NCBI GenBank assembly: GCA_020201415.1
Contig: JAIVGW010000290.1
Location: 1 to 13,285 of the forward strand
Direction: 5' to 3'
Length of the DNA: 13,285 nucleotides
Source: Lentisphaerota bacterium
Lineage (GTDB): Bacteria; Verrucomicrobiota; Kiritimatiellia; JAAZAB01
The notes under the pieces are model-generated. The model worked only from the letters and a program-made list of their open reading frames with translations. It ran no database searches and was not told where the DNA came from. How positions within the stretch are numbered: the first letter of the stretch is position 1; each line of letters starts with the position of its first letter. The position numbers and the translations under genes are program-made. Positions 1-6,496 of this stretch are shown here, one piece after another.

Positions 1-921
1 AAAATACTCATCATCAGCCATCACCTGGTAGCCGCCAACCCCCTTGCCGAATATGTCCAGGTAGAGCAACTTGCCCGTATGGCGGTCCAGCAGCGCCGGC
101 AGCGAGCGGCCGCCGGAAACCACCAGCCGGTCCTGCGTGGCCGCCAGATATCCCTGCGGTGATATCCCGGCGAAGGCAAAGGCGCCGCCATGCGGCTGGC
201 GCTGCCAATTGGCGGACTCCCCGGTATTGGCCCAGAGTTCCACGCCGCTGACGGCATCCAGGGCATATATGAATGTTCCCATGTAGGGCCAGACCCCGGC
301 AGCCAAGTAAACCTTGCCGTCAAAAACCACCGGGCCGCCGCGCGCCGGCCACATGCTGATTACGCGGTTATTCCCCAGCACCAGCCGGGAATTGGGGGCG
401 GCGTTGAATTTCCACAACTGCTTGCCGGTGGCGGCATCCAGACAATAAAGATGCCCGTCGTCCGACACGGCATACACCCGGCCTTCCCGGACCGCCGGCG
501 CCAGCCGCATCGGCCCTGCCGAGTAAAACCGCCACAACTCCGCGCCATCCTGAATACTGTAGGCCGTCAGACTATCCGCAACCATGGAACACACGAACAT
601 GCGGCCGTCCGCCACCACCGGGGCATAAGACCGGTCAAATTCCAGCTTGTCACGATCATCCCACTGCTTGGGCCAGGCGCGCCGGGGCCGCGGCAACTCG
701 CGGAGCCACTGTAAATGCAACTCCGTCGGCAACTGCGCCACCGCCGGAGAATCGGCGCTGCGGGCCGCATCATAAGCCCACATCGGCCAGTCCTGGGCCT
801 GGACTGCGCCCGCACAGAAACAGGTCAGGAATATCCCCGCAAACAAACCGCCGGCCCGCCGCAGGCTGCGCAAAATCCCGGCCAAACCACTGGCCCGCAT
901 GTAACGCTTGCCTACCGTCAT
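1..921 (-). CDS. Exported PQQ-like beta-propeller protein (C-terminus cut by window edge)
   Basis: The frame is open from an ATG at 921 to the left edge (307 codons, no stop), so the C-terminus lies outside. AGGAG sits 7 bases before the ATG; a second in-frame ATG follows at codon 8. Residues 1-42 look like a signal peptide: a basic N-terminus, a hydrophobic stretch around residues 24-40 and a VQA cleavage site. The mature start QDWPMWAYDAARS resembles the DWPMFRHDxxRSG opening common in exported beta-propeller proteins of planctomycete and verrucomicrobial genomes. At least four blade repeats are visible, with the typical LYCLDAATGKQLWKF and IYALDAVSGVELW forms at roughly residues 99-135, 140-175, 195-240 and 255-300. 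Such proteins are extracytoplasmic and serve as dehydrogenase-like or scaffold (BamB-like) propellers. No cofactor residues can be assigned, so the substrate is unknown. It is probably expressed separately from the gene upstream, given a 132-bp AT-rich gap and a terminator. Confidence 0.82.
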   Translation of the reverse strand, partial: MTVGKRYMRASGLAGILRSLRRAGGLFAGIFLTCFCAGAVQAQDWPMWAYDAARSADSPAVAQLPTELHLQWLRELPRPRRAWPKQWDDRDKLEFDRSYAPVVADGRMFVCSMVADSLTAYSIQDGAELWRFYSAGPMRLAPAVREGRVYAVSDDGHLYCLDAATGKQLWKFNAAPNSRLVLGNNRVISMWPARGGPVVFDGKVYLAAGVWPYMGTFIYALDAVSGVELWANTGESANWQRQPHGGAFAFAGISPQGYLAATQDRLVVSGGRSLPALLDRHTGKLLYLDIFGKGVGGYQVMADDEYF

Positions 922-1041
922 AACAAAACTCCTGTTCTTTATGAATTGATCATTGCCGCAGACGCGCATTATTCAATAATTATTATTTAAATTTAACACG
1001 ACTTTTCGTTATATCAACCACCAATTTGAAATTTTATACAT
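922..1041 (-). promoter_or_regulatory. AT-rich leader, probable promoter region of the beta-propeller gene
   Basis: The gap between the oxidoreductase terminator and the beta-propeller start is strongly AT-rich, unlike the GC-rich genes on both sides. It contains a TTGATA box (minus strand, 1017-1012), TA-rich candidate -10 sequences around 970-996 and a perfect palindrome TTAAATTTAA at 987-996. No single -35/-10 pair has clearly good spacing, so only the region is proposed. Confidence 0.3.
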
Positions 1042-1065
1042 AAAAAACACAGGTTAGAGCACCTG
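1042..1065 (-). terminator. Small intrinsic terminator after the Gfo/Idh/MocA gene
   Basis: On the minus strand, CAGGT-(6-base loop)-ACCTG is followed two bases later by six T residues. The hairpin (1050-1065) overlaps the last codons and the stop of the oxidoreductase gene. The stem is only five base pairs, so it may be a modest terminator, but position and T-tract fit. Confidence 0.45.
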
Positions 1066-2016
1066 ATCCAGCATGATTTCCTTGCCGCCGGCCGCGCGGC
1101 TCTGGATGCCGGCAATCACCATGCGCATCAATTCCTCGGTCTCGGCATAGGGGAAAGGCCGCACGCCGGTGCGCAGCCAGCGGACAAACTCATCCAATTG
1201 CGTCTTGAAGGCATGGAACGAATCCTGTGATTTGGCCTGAGCCCAGCCGTCCGTGCCGACCAGCGTCAGCAAACCGCTGCCGCCCATGCCGACTCCGACA
1301 TAAACATTCAGGTCGGCGCCGCAACGGTGCTTGAAATGCAGCACATTGCTTTCCTTGCTGCCGGTATTGCGGCAGGAAACAAACCCCGGGCCCAGAATCG
1401 GGTAAATCGATTCCAGCGCGTGTATGCCGTAAGTCTCCCAATATTTGGCCATGGTAATGCCGGCATATTTGAGCGCTCCCAGATTGTGCGTGGAAATCCG
1501 GTAAGGCATGAACTCCTTGATGTACCGGCAGGAACTGGAACTGAGGATGGGCTTGCCGGCGGCCAACCAGTCATTAAAAACGCGCAAGTCAGCGGGATTA
1601 TCCACCATGGGCTTGTCCACGAACAGCGGCAGGCCGGCCTCCACGAAGGGCCGGCAGCGCTCCACATGCTCATATCCCAGGTCGGTGGCGACGATCACGG
1701 CATCAACCTTGCCGATAACATCCTCAGGCTGCCGCACCACATTGGGAATCAATGAACAGCGGGCAACATGCTCGGCGTCAAATTCACCCTCACCAGTGCA
1801 GCAGATATGCGTGATCTTCGCGCCGGGCATCGAGAGTGTCTCCGGGGGCTGCTTGTTGAGATATTCCGGAATGGCCGCATATGGACACTCGCGGGTCATC
1901 AGTTCGCGGTCGTACCCGTTAAACATGGCGCTCCAGGAATAGGGATGCCCGTTACCGGGTGAACGCCCCAGTATGGCGATGGAAATTTCATTGCGATCGA
2001 CCAGTGGCTTGCTCAT
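1054..2016 (-). CDS. Gfo/Idh/MocA-family NAD(P)-dependent oxidoreductase (atypical)
   Basis: 320 residues. The frame extends upstream to 2280, but the start is set at the ATG at 2016 because AGGAG lies 8 bases before it, the sequence from MSKPLVDRNEISIAILG on looks like a family N-terminus, and longer versions would cover the AT-rich divergent promoter region. The family binds NAD(P) in an N-terminal Rossmann fold and acts on sugars or sugar-derived polyols; the substrate is not predictable here. Visible signatures: ISIAILG (strand 1), DAVIVATDLGYEHVE around residues 112-126, the cofactor/active-site segment LPLFVDKPMVDN (DKP for the usual EKP), and YGIHALESIYPILG in the C-terminal domain. 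Odd: the first turn reads GRSPGNGHPYSWS rather than GxGxxG/A, a sign of a divergent subfamily in which NGHPYSWSAMFNGYD is a strong conserved-looking block. The frame appears complete, and a terminator follows. Confidence 0.85.
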   Translation of the reverse strand: MSKPLVDRNEISIAILGRSPGNGHPYSWSAMFNGYDRELMTRECPYAAIPEYLNKQPPETLSMPGAKITHICCTGEGEFDAEHVARCSLIPNVVRQPEDVIGKVDAVIVATDLGYEHVERCRPFVEAGLPLFVDKPMVDNPADLRVFNDWLAAGKPILSSSSCRYIKEFMPYRISTHNLGALKYAGITMAKYWETYGIHALESIYPILGPGFVSCRNTGSKESNVLHFKHRCGADLNVYVGVGMGGSGLLTLVGTDGWAQAKSQDSFHAFKTQLDEFVRWLRTGVRPFPYAETEELMRMVIAGIQSRAAGGKEIMLDQVL

Positions 2017-2059
2017 CTTCAAACTCCTATTATCAATTTGATTAATACGCCGAACAGCC

Positions 2060-2088
2060 TTGACTATGCCGCAAACAGTAAATATATT
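2060..2088 (+). promoter_or_regulatory. Sigma70-type promoter for the HAD-thiC-mazG operon
   Basis: TTGACT at 2060-2065 and TATATT at 2083-2088 are separated by exactly 17 bases, predicting a transcript start near 2095 and a leader of about 55 bases before the ATG at 2151. It lies in the 134-bp AT-rich gap between divergent genes. The gap also carries a short symmetric ATCAA-T-TTGAT element at 2032-2042, just upstream of the oxidoreductase start, that could be an operator; this is speculative. No TPP riboswitch is visible in the leader. Confidence 0.6.
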
Positions 2089-2150
2089 GTTGGTTTGATT
2101 TTGACAGCACAAAGCATGGTCGCTCATCAGTCCACTCATGGAGGCACAAT

Positions 2151-2870
2151 ATGGCACATAAGACCGAAGCCGCACAAGGCAAAAAGAGTTCCCGCACTGA
2201 AGTCCCCTGCCTCGTTTTTGACCTGGAATATACAGCTTACCCCGGCGGCGACTCGATGTACCGCGCCCTGGAGGCATCACTGAAGAAACGTGATATCGAA
2301 TTGACTCCAGTGCTTTTTGCCCGCCATGGACTGGCCTGTCCCACCCCCCGCCGCCTCAACCGTCTGCTGGAATCATTGGGCCAGGAAAAACACAAGACCG
2401 AGGAACTGGCGGAGGAAATCGACAAACATTTCCGCCAGGCTTTGGAAGACAGCCAGCCCAGCCAGCACCTATGCAAGGTGCTCCAGGAAGCCGCCGCCAA
2501 CAAAACACCCCTGGGCGTCATATCCGGTCTCGACGAAGAACTTACCCGTGCCCTGATCGACCGTCTGAAATTGCCGACCGAGCCGCTGCTGCTGCATCAG
2601 GCGTGGCGTGAAATCAACGGCCGCACCCGCCCCGAACCCTGGCTGCAACTGGCGGTGGCCCTGCAGGCCGTGCCCTCCCAATGCGTGGCGTTAACCGCCT
2701 GCGCCGCCGCCGCCAACTCGGCGCTGGTTGCCGGCATGCATTGCGTGGTCATACCCGACAACCACAGCGCCTTCCAGGATTTCGGCGGCGCGGACATGGT
2801 GATCGAGAACCCCCGCGAACTGCAGTTGCAACCTTTGTTGGCTCTGGTCACCCCTTTTACCAGGAACTAA
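2151..2870 (+). CDS. Degenerate HAD-superfamily protein, possibly a non-catalytic phosphatase homologue
   Basis: 239 residues; GGAGG (2140-2144) lies six bases before the ATG. The overall pattern is HAD subfamily I: a beta-strand LVFDLEYT (residues 21-28) with the nucleophile Asp24, a helical cap (about 34-115), motif II LGVISG with Ser125, and a C-terminal half resembling KPxPDxYLxAxxxLxxxPxxCVxxED. Key residues are altered. The second motif I acid is Glu26 instead of Asp, the motif III lysine is Arg160 (TRPEPWLQLA), and the acidic pair of motif IV is replaced by Thr182-Ala183 (CVALTACAAAANSALVAGM). The protein therefore probably has weak or no phosphohydrolase activity and may be regulatory or structural. 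It ends two bases before the thiC-family gene, whose ribosome site (CAGGA) lies in its last codons, so the two are co-translated. A role in thiamine or pyrimidine metabolism is inference from context only. Confidence 0.75.
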   Translation: MAHKTEAAQGKKSSRTEVPCLVFDLEYTAYPGGDSMYRALEASLKKRDIELTPVLFARHGLACPTPRRLNRLLESLGQEKHKTEELAEEIDKHFRQALEDSQPSQHLCKVLQEAAANKTPLGVISGLDEELTRALIDRLKLPTEPLLLHQAWREINGRTRPEPWLQLAVALQAVPSQCVALTACAAAANSALVAGMHCVVIPDNHSAFQDFGGADMVIENPRELQLQPLLALVTPFTRN

Positions 2871-2872
2871 TC

Positions 2873-4002
2873 ATGCCAGGCACCCAACTGGAAAAAGCGC
2901 GGGCCGGCCGCACCACGGCCGCCATGCGCGCCGCGGCCGCCGCGGAAAACATTTCACCGGACCACTTGAGAAAACTGCTGGCGACAGGCCCGGCGCCAAC
3001 CTGGGGGCGCTGCGGCGCCGGCTGCTGGCCGCCTGTCCCCGGCCTTTCGGCACGGTGCCGGTTTACGAGGCTGTTTCACGCAACGGCGGCAAGGTGGAAA
3101 ACTTCGATCCCGATGTGCTGTTCAAGGTAATCACCGAACAGGCGCAACAGGGCGTGGATTTCATGACCCTGCATGCCGGCCTTTTGCGGCGCCATCTGCC
3201 CCTGGCCCACCGGCGGCTGGCCGGCATTGTCAGCCGCGGCGGCGCCATCATGGCTCACTGGATGTCGGCCCATAACCGCGAAAATCCCCTTTATGCGCGT
3301 TGGGACGAAGTGCTGGAAATCTGCCGCAGGCATGATGTGACGGTATCTTTGGGCGATGCGCTGCGCCCCGGCTGCATTGCCGACGCCAGCGATGCGGCGC
3401 AATTCGCGGAATTGAGCGCCCTGGGCCGGCTGGTCCGCCGTTGCCGGGAGGCCGGCGTCCAGGTGATGGTGGAAGGACCAGGACATATCCCCTTCAACCA
3501 GATCAAGGACAACATGCAACGGGCCCACCGGGTTTGTGCCGGCGCGCCTTTCTACGTCCTGGGACCGGTGGTCACGGATGTCGCCCCCGGCTACGACCAC
3601 ATCACCGCCTGCATCGGCGCCACCGCCGCGGCGGCCGCCGGCGCGGCCCTGTTGTGCTACGTCACTCCCGCCGAACACCTGGGCCTGCCGAACATCGCCG
3701 AGGTGACGGAAGGCATCATGGCCTTCCGCATCGCCGCCCACGCCGCCGACCTGGCCAAGGGCCTGCCCGGAGCGCGGGATTGGGATGACGCCATGACGCG
3801 CGCCCGCGTCAGTTTCGACTGGCCGGGACAGTTCAAGCTGGCCCTCAATCCCGATCTGGCCCGGCGCCGGTTCCGCTCCAAGTCGCGGCTGCGCAAGGCT
3901 ACCAAGGCCGACCATTGTTCGATGTGCGGCGAAGGGTTCTGCGCCATGCGCGTCAACAGCAAGATCCGCAAGGACCTGGCCAGCCGTGGAAACCAGGCAT
4001 GA
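2873..4002 (+). pseudogene. thiC: thiC-family phosphomethylpyrimidine synthase, disrupted by an internal deletion and frameshift
   Basis: ThiC is a radical-SAM [4Fe-4S] enzyme that turns aminoimidazole ribotide into the thiamine pyrimidine HMP-P. The family N-terminus is present from the ATG at 2873 (TQLEKARAGRTTAAM... then LRKLLATG), but after about position 2989 it continues nonsensically. The rest of the family sequence appears in a different frame from about 2992 (GANLGALRRRLLAACPRPFG) to the TGA at 4002. About 60 residues are missing at the junction, including the VIPANxNH and GLRTKVNANIGTS blocks. The downstream part is excellent: GVDFMTLHAG, SRGGAIMAHWM, ENPLY, SLGDALRPGC, VMVEGPGHIPFNQI, PFYVLGPVVTDVAPGYDHI, YVTPAEHLGLP and the cluster motif CSMCGEGFC (CX2CX4C, 3916-3942). 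A GTG at 3055 could start only the C-terminal fragment. The paralogue 5-hydroxybenzimidazole synthase (BzaF) cannot be excluded. It overlaps mazG by ATGA. Confidence 0.78.
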
Positions 4003-4817
4003 GCGCAGCGCCGACCATGGAACGCCTGCTGCAGATCATGGAACAACTGCGCGGGCCGGACGGTTGCCAGTGGGACCGCGAACAAAACCTGCAGACCCTG
4101 CGCCAGTACCTGATTGAGGAATGCTACGAAGTCATCGACGCGATCGAAGGCGGACAGCCTGACCGGCATGCGGAGGAACTGGGCGACCTGTTGCTGCAAA
4201 TTGTTTTCCAGACCCAGTTGCAGAAGGAGCGCGGCCATTTTAACTTTGACGATGTACTGCGCCATATCTGTGAAAAACTGATCCGCCGCCACCCGCATGT
4301 CTTCGGCGACACCAAGGTCAGCGGCACCGATGAAGTGCTGCGCAACTGGGAGGCCATCAAGGCCACCGAAAAACGGAATCGCTCCATGTCCGCCGACGAA
4401 CCGGCCTCCATTATCGGGGAAGTGCCGCGCCATCTGCCGGCTTTGCACAAGGCGCATCACATTCAGAAAAAAGTCTCCCGCATAGGGTTTGACTGGACCA
4501 GGGTAGAAGAAGTCATGTCCAAGATCGAGGAGGAGCTGAATGAAATCCGCGGAGCCCTGGCCGCCGGCGATGAGGCCGCCGTGCGCGAGGAAATCGGCGA
4601 CTTACTATTCGCCGTTGTCAACCTGAGCCGCTTCCAGGGGCTTAATGCCGAAGAAGTGCTGAACCGTTCGGTGGATAAATTCGTGCGACGCTTCCGGATG
4701 GTGGAACAACGCCTGCAGACCGCCGGACGTCGTCTCACCGACTGCCCGCTGGAAGAACTTGAAGGGCACTGGCAGGCCGTTAAAAACACGGAAAAAAACA
4801 TCCAACCGGGGCGTTAA
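3999..4817 (+). CDS. mazG: MazG nucleoside triphosphate pyrophosphohydrolase
   Basis: 272 residues, close to the usual 260-275 for two-domain MazG. It hydrolyses (d)NTPs to NMP and pyrophosphate, cleaning aberrant nucleotides and possibly affecting stringent-response pools in the cytoplasm. The first MazG domain has LRQYLIEECYEVIDAIE and EELGD (Glu40, Glu41, Glu44, Glu60, Asp63); the second has KIEEELNEIRGAL and EEIGD (Glu178, Glu179, Glu182, Glu198, Asp201). Both sets of metal-binding acids are intact, and the segment LRNWEAIKATEKR links them. The ATG at 3999 overlaps the TGA of the preceding gene (ATGA), implying translational coupling; an internal ATG at 4017 (MERLLQIMEQL) also matches many family N-termini. 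It converges with gpsA 19 bp downstream, with no clear terminator between them. Confidence 0.95.
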   Translation: MSAAPTMERLLQIMEQLRGPDGCQWDREQNLQTLRQYLIEECYEVIDAIEGGQPDRHAEELGDLLLQIVFQTQLQKERGHFNFDDVLRHICEKLIRRHPHVFGDTKVSGTDEVLRNWEAIKATEKRNRSMSADEPASIIGEVPRHLPALHKAHHIQKKVSRIGFDWTRVEEVMSKIEEELNEIRGALAAGDEAAVREEIGDLLFAVVNLSRFQGLNAEEVLNRSVDKFVRRFRMVEQRLQTAGRRLTDCPLEELEGHWQAVKNTEKNIQPGR

Positions 4818-4836
4818 CCGTCCGGCCGGATGCAGG

Positions 4837-5832
4837 CTAATCCAGTTCCGGCCGGGCCTCGCGTTCCAGCAGGCTTTGCACTGCCGACCGTGGACTCTTG
4901 CCTTCATGAATCAAGGCATGCACCTCGTCGATGATCGGAGTGCGCACACCGGATTCACGTCCCAGCCGCAGCGCCGTGGCACAAGTCGTCACCCCTTCGG
5001 CCACCTGGGTCATACCGGCGGTAATCTGCTCGATCGACTCCCCGCGTCCCAGCCGCTCCCCCACCGCCCGGTTCCGGCTGAATTTGCTGGTGCAGGTCAC
5101 AATCAAGTCGCCCATCCCGCTCAAACCCGCGAATGTCTCCGGACGGGCGCCCAGGGCGCAGCCCAGCCTGGTCATTTCAGCCAGCCCGCGGGTAATCAAA
5201 GCCGCCCGGGTGTTGTCGCCGAACCCCAGCCCGTCACCGGCGCCGACGGCGATGGCCATGACATTCTTGAAGGCGCCGCCCAGTTCCGTTCCGACCAGAT
5301 CATCCGAAGTGTACACCCGGAAACGCGGCCCCGTGAATACCGCCTGTACACGCGTTGCCAGATCCTGGTCGACGGCAGCCACCACCACGGCCGTCGGCAT
5401 TTCCCGTGCCACCTCCTCGGCATGGCTGGGCCCGGACAGGGCGGCCACGGGGTGCGCGGGAAAAAAATCAGCGGCCAATTCGGTCAACCGCCGTCCGCTT
5501 TCCATGTCCAACCCCTTGCTGACGTTCAGCAGCGGACACCCTTCCGGCAGTAATCCGGCAAAACGACGGTAAACATCACGGCAATATTTGGAAGGCACTG
5601 CCAGCACCACCAGCTCGGCCTCCCTGACGGCCACCGCCGGATCGGCGGTCCAGGTCAGTCCGGCAGGCAGCGGCACACCGGGCAGATACAAGCGGTTCTC
5701 CCCCTGTCGGGCGGTCTCGGCCACCACCTCCGGAAAGGGGCCCCACAAAATCACCCGGCAACCCGCCTGGTGCAGGCGCAGGGCCAGGGCCGTACCCCAG
5801 CCGCCATCTCCCATTATGGTGATCCGTTTCAT
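4837..5832 (-). CDS. gpsA: Glycerol-3-phosphate dehydrogenase [NAD(P)+]
   Basis: 331 residues, full length for GpsA. It reduces dihydroxyacetone phosphate to sn-glycerol 3-phosphate, the backbone of phospholipids, in the cytoplasm. The N-terminal Rossmann motif is GDGGWG (residues 8-13), followed by LAVPSKY, NVSKGLD (residues 102-108), LSGPSHAEEVA, the catalytic lysine in GGAFKNVMAIAVGAGDG (Lys188), and LSGMGDLIVTCTS. The chosen start is the ATG at 5832 (MKRITIMG) with TGGA seven bases upstream; an in-frame ATG at 5838 and a TTG at 5844 are alternatives. It follows plsY after 13 bases, so substrate (G3P) and consuming acyltransferase are co-expressed. No missing catalytic residues were seen. 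Confidence 0.96.
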   Translation of the reverse strand: MKRITIMGDGGWGTALALRLHQAGCRVILWGPFPEVVAETARQGENRLYLPGVPLPAGLTWTADPAVAVREAELVVLAVPSKYCRDVYRRFAGLLPEGCPLLNVSKGLDMESGRRLTELAADFFPAHPVAALSGPSHAEEVAREMPTAVVVAAVDQDLATRVQAVFTGPRFRVYTSDDLVGTELGGAFKNVMAIAVGAGDGLGFGDNTRAALITRGLAEMTRLGCALGARPETFAGLSGMGDLIVTCTSKFSRNRAVGERLGRGESIEQITAGMTQVAEGVTTCATALRLGRESGVRTPIIDEVHALIHEGKSPRSAVQSLLEREARPELD

Positions 5833-5845
5833 ATTCATTTCCAAA

Positions 5846-6496
5846 TCACTTTGATTCCGGCGTCCGCGGCAGTCCGCCGGCCCGCAGTTCGGTGCCGTGC
5901 CGCAAGCGCTGAATGTTGGCCCGATGACGCCAGATGATCACCGCCCCCAGCAGGTTCAGCATCAGCGCCGTTATCAGCGGGACAGACGAAAACCAGACCG
6001 CGCCGGCCACAGCCGCCGCGGCGCTGATGGAGGCCATGGACACGTAACGTGTGATCAGGAATACCAGCAACCATACTGCCACCCCCACCCCCGTGGCGCC
6101 AGGCGCAATCGCCAGCAGGGCGCCGGCGCTGGTCGCCACGCCCTTGCCGCCCTTGAAACGCAGATATACCGGCCAATTGTGGCCGGCAACCGCCATCACC
6201 GCACAGAGCAGGGCCAGGATGGGTTCCGACACGGATCCGCTCATATGCGCCAGCAGCGGCGGCAGCAGCCAGACCGGCAGAAATCCCTTCAGGGCGTCGC
6301 AGAAAAAAGTCAATACCCCCCACCCCTTGCCTACCGCCCGGAACACATTGGTGGCGCCGACATTGCCACTGCCGACGGTGCGTATGTCAACACCCCGCGC
6401 TTTGGCTACCAGGTAGCCACAGGGCACGGCGCCCGCAAGATACGCAAGCAGGCCGGCGGCGGCATACCACCACAAGACAGCGGGCCACGCGCTCAT
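5846..6496 (-). CDS. plsY: Acyl-phosphate:glycerol-3-phosphate acyltransferase PlsY
   Basis: 216 residues, typical length. PlsY is an inner-membrane enzyme that transfers an acyl group from acyl-phosphate to G3P, forming lysophosphatidic acid. Signatures are intact: GSGNVGATNVFR (residues 42-53), GHNWPVYLRFKGGKGVAT (105-122) and the C-terminal WRHRANIQRLRHGTE. Hydrophobic segments fit a multi-span membrane protein. Its ATG overlaps the TGA of gdhA (ATGA), and gpsA, which makes its substrate, follows directly. The operon gdhA-plsY-gpsA is inferred from these overlaps. Confidence 0.96.
   Translation of the reverse strand: MSAWPAVLWWYAAAGLLAYLAGAVPCGYLVAKARGVDIRTVGSGNVGATNVFRAVGKGWGVLTFFCDALKGFLPVWLLPPLLAHMSGSVSEPILALLCAVMAVAGHNWPVYLRFKGGKGVATSAGALLAIAPGATGVGVAVWLLVFLITRYVSMASISAAAAVAGAVWFSSVPLITALMLNLLGAVIIWRHRANIQRLRHGTELRAGGLPRTPESK

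Noticed and set aside
190..714. 174-codon plus-strand frame
   Set aside because: Shadow of the beta-propeller gene, which has a signal peptide, repeats and a ribosome site on the opposite strand.
1056..1080. Sequence resembling the TPP riboswitch core (ACCTGATCCAGCATGA)
   Set aside because: It is the plus-strand complement of the last codons of the oxidoreductase gene, faces away from thiC and lacks the other conserved helices. The thiC operon leader (2089-2150) shows no THI-box.
2017..2280. N-terminal extension of the Gfo/Idh/MocA gene to 2280
   Set aside because: It would run through the AT-rich divergent promoter and into the HAD gene; the ATG at 2016 has a good ribosome site and a family-like N-terminus.
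3076..3915. 279-codon open frame on the minus strand
   Set aside because: Antisense to the strongly conserved thiC C-terminal part, with no family resemblance.
4818..4836. Bidirectional terminator between mazG and gpsA
   Set aside because: Only a 10-base palindrome (TCCGGCCGGA, 4821-4830) without flanking T-tracts; such palindromes are common in GC-rich DNA.
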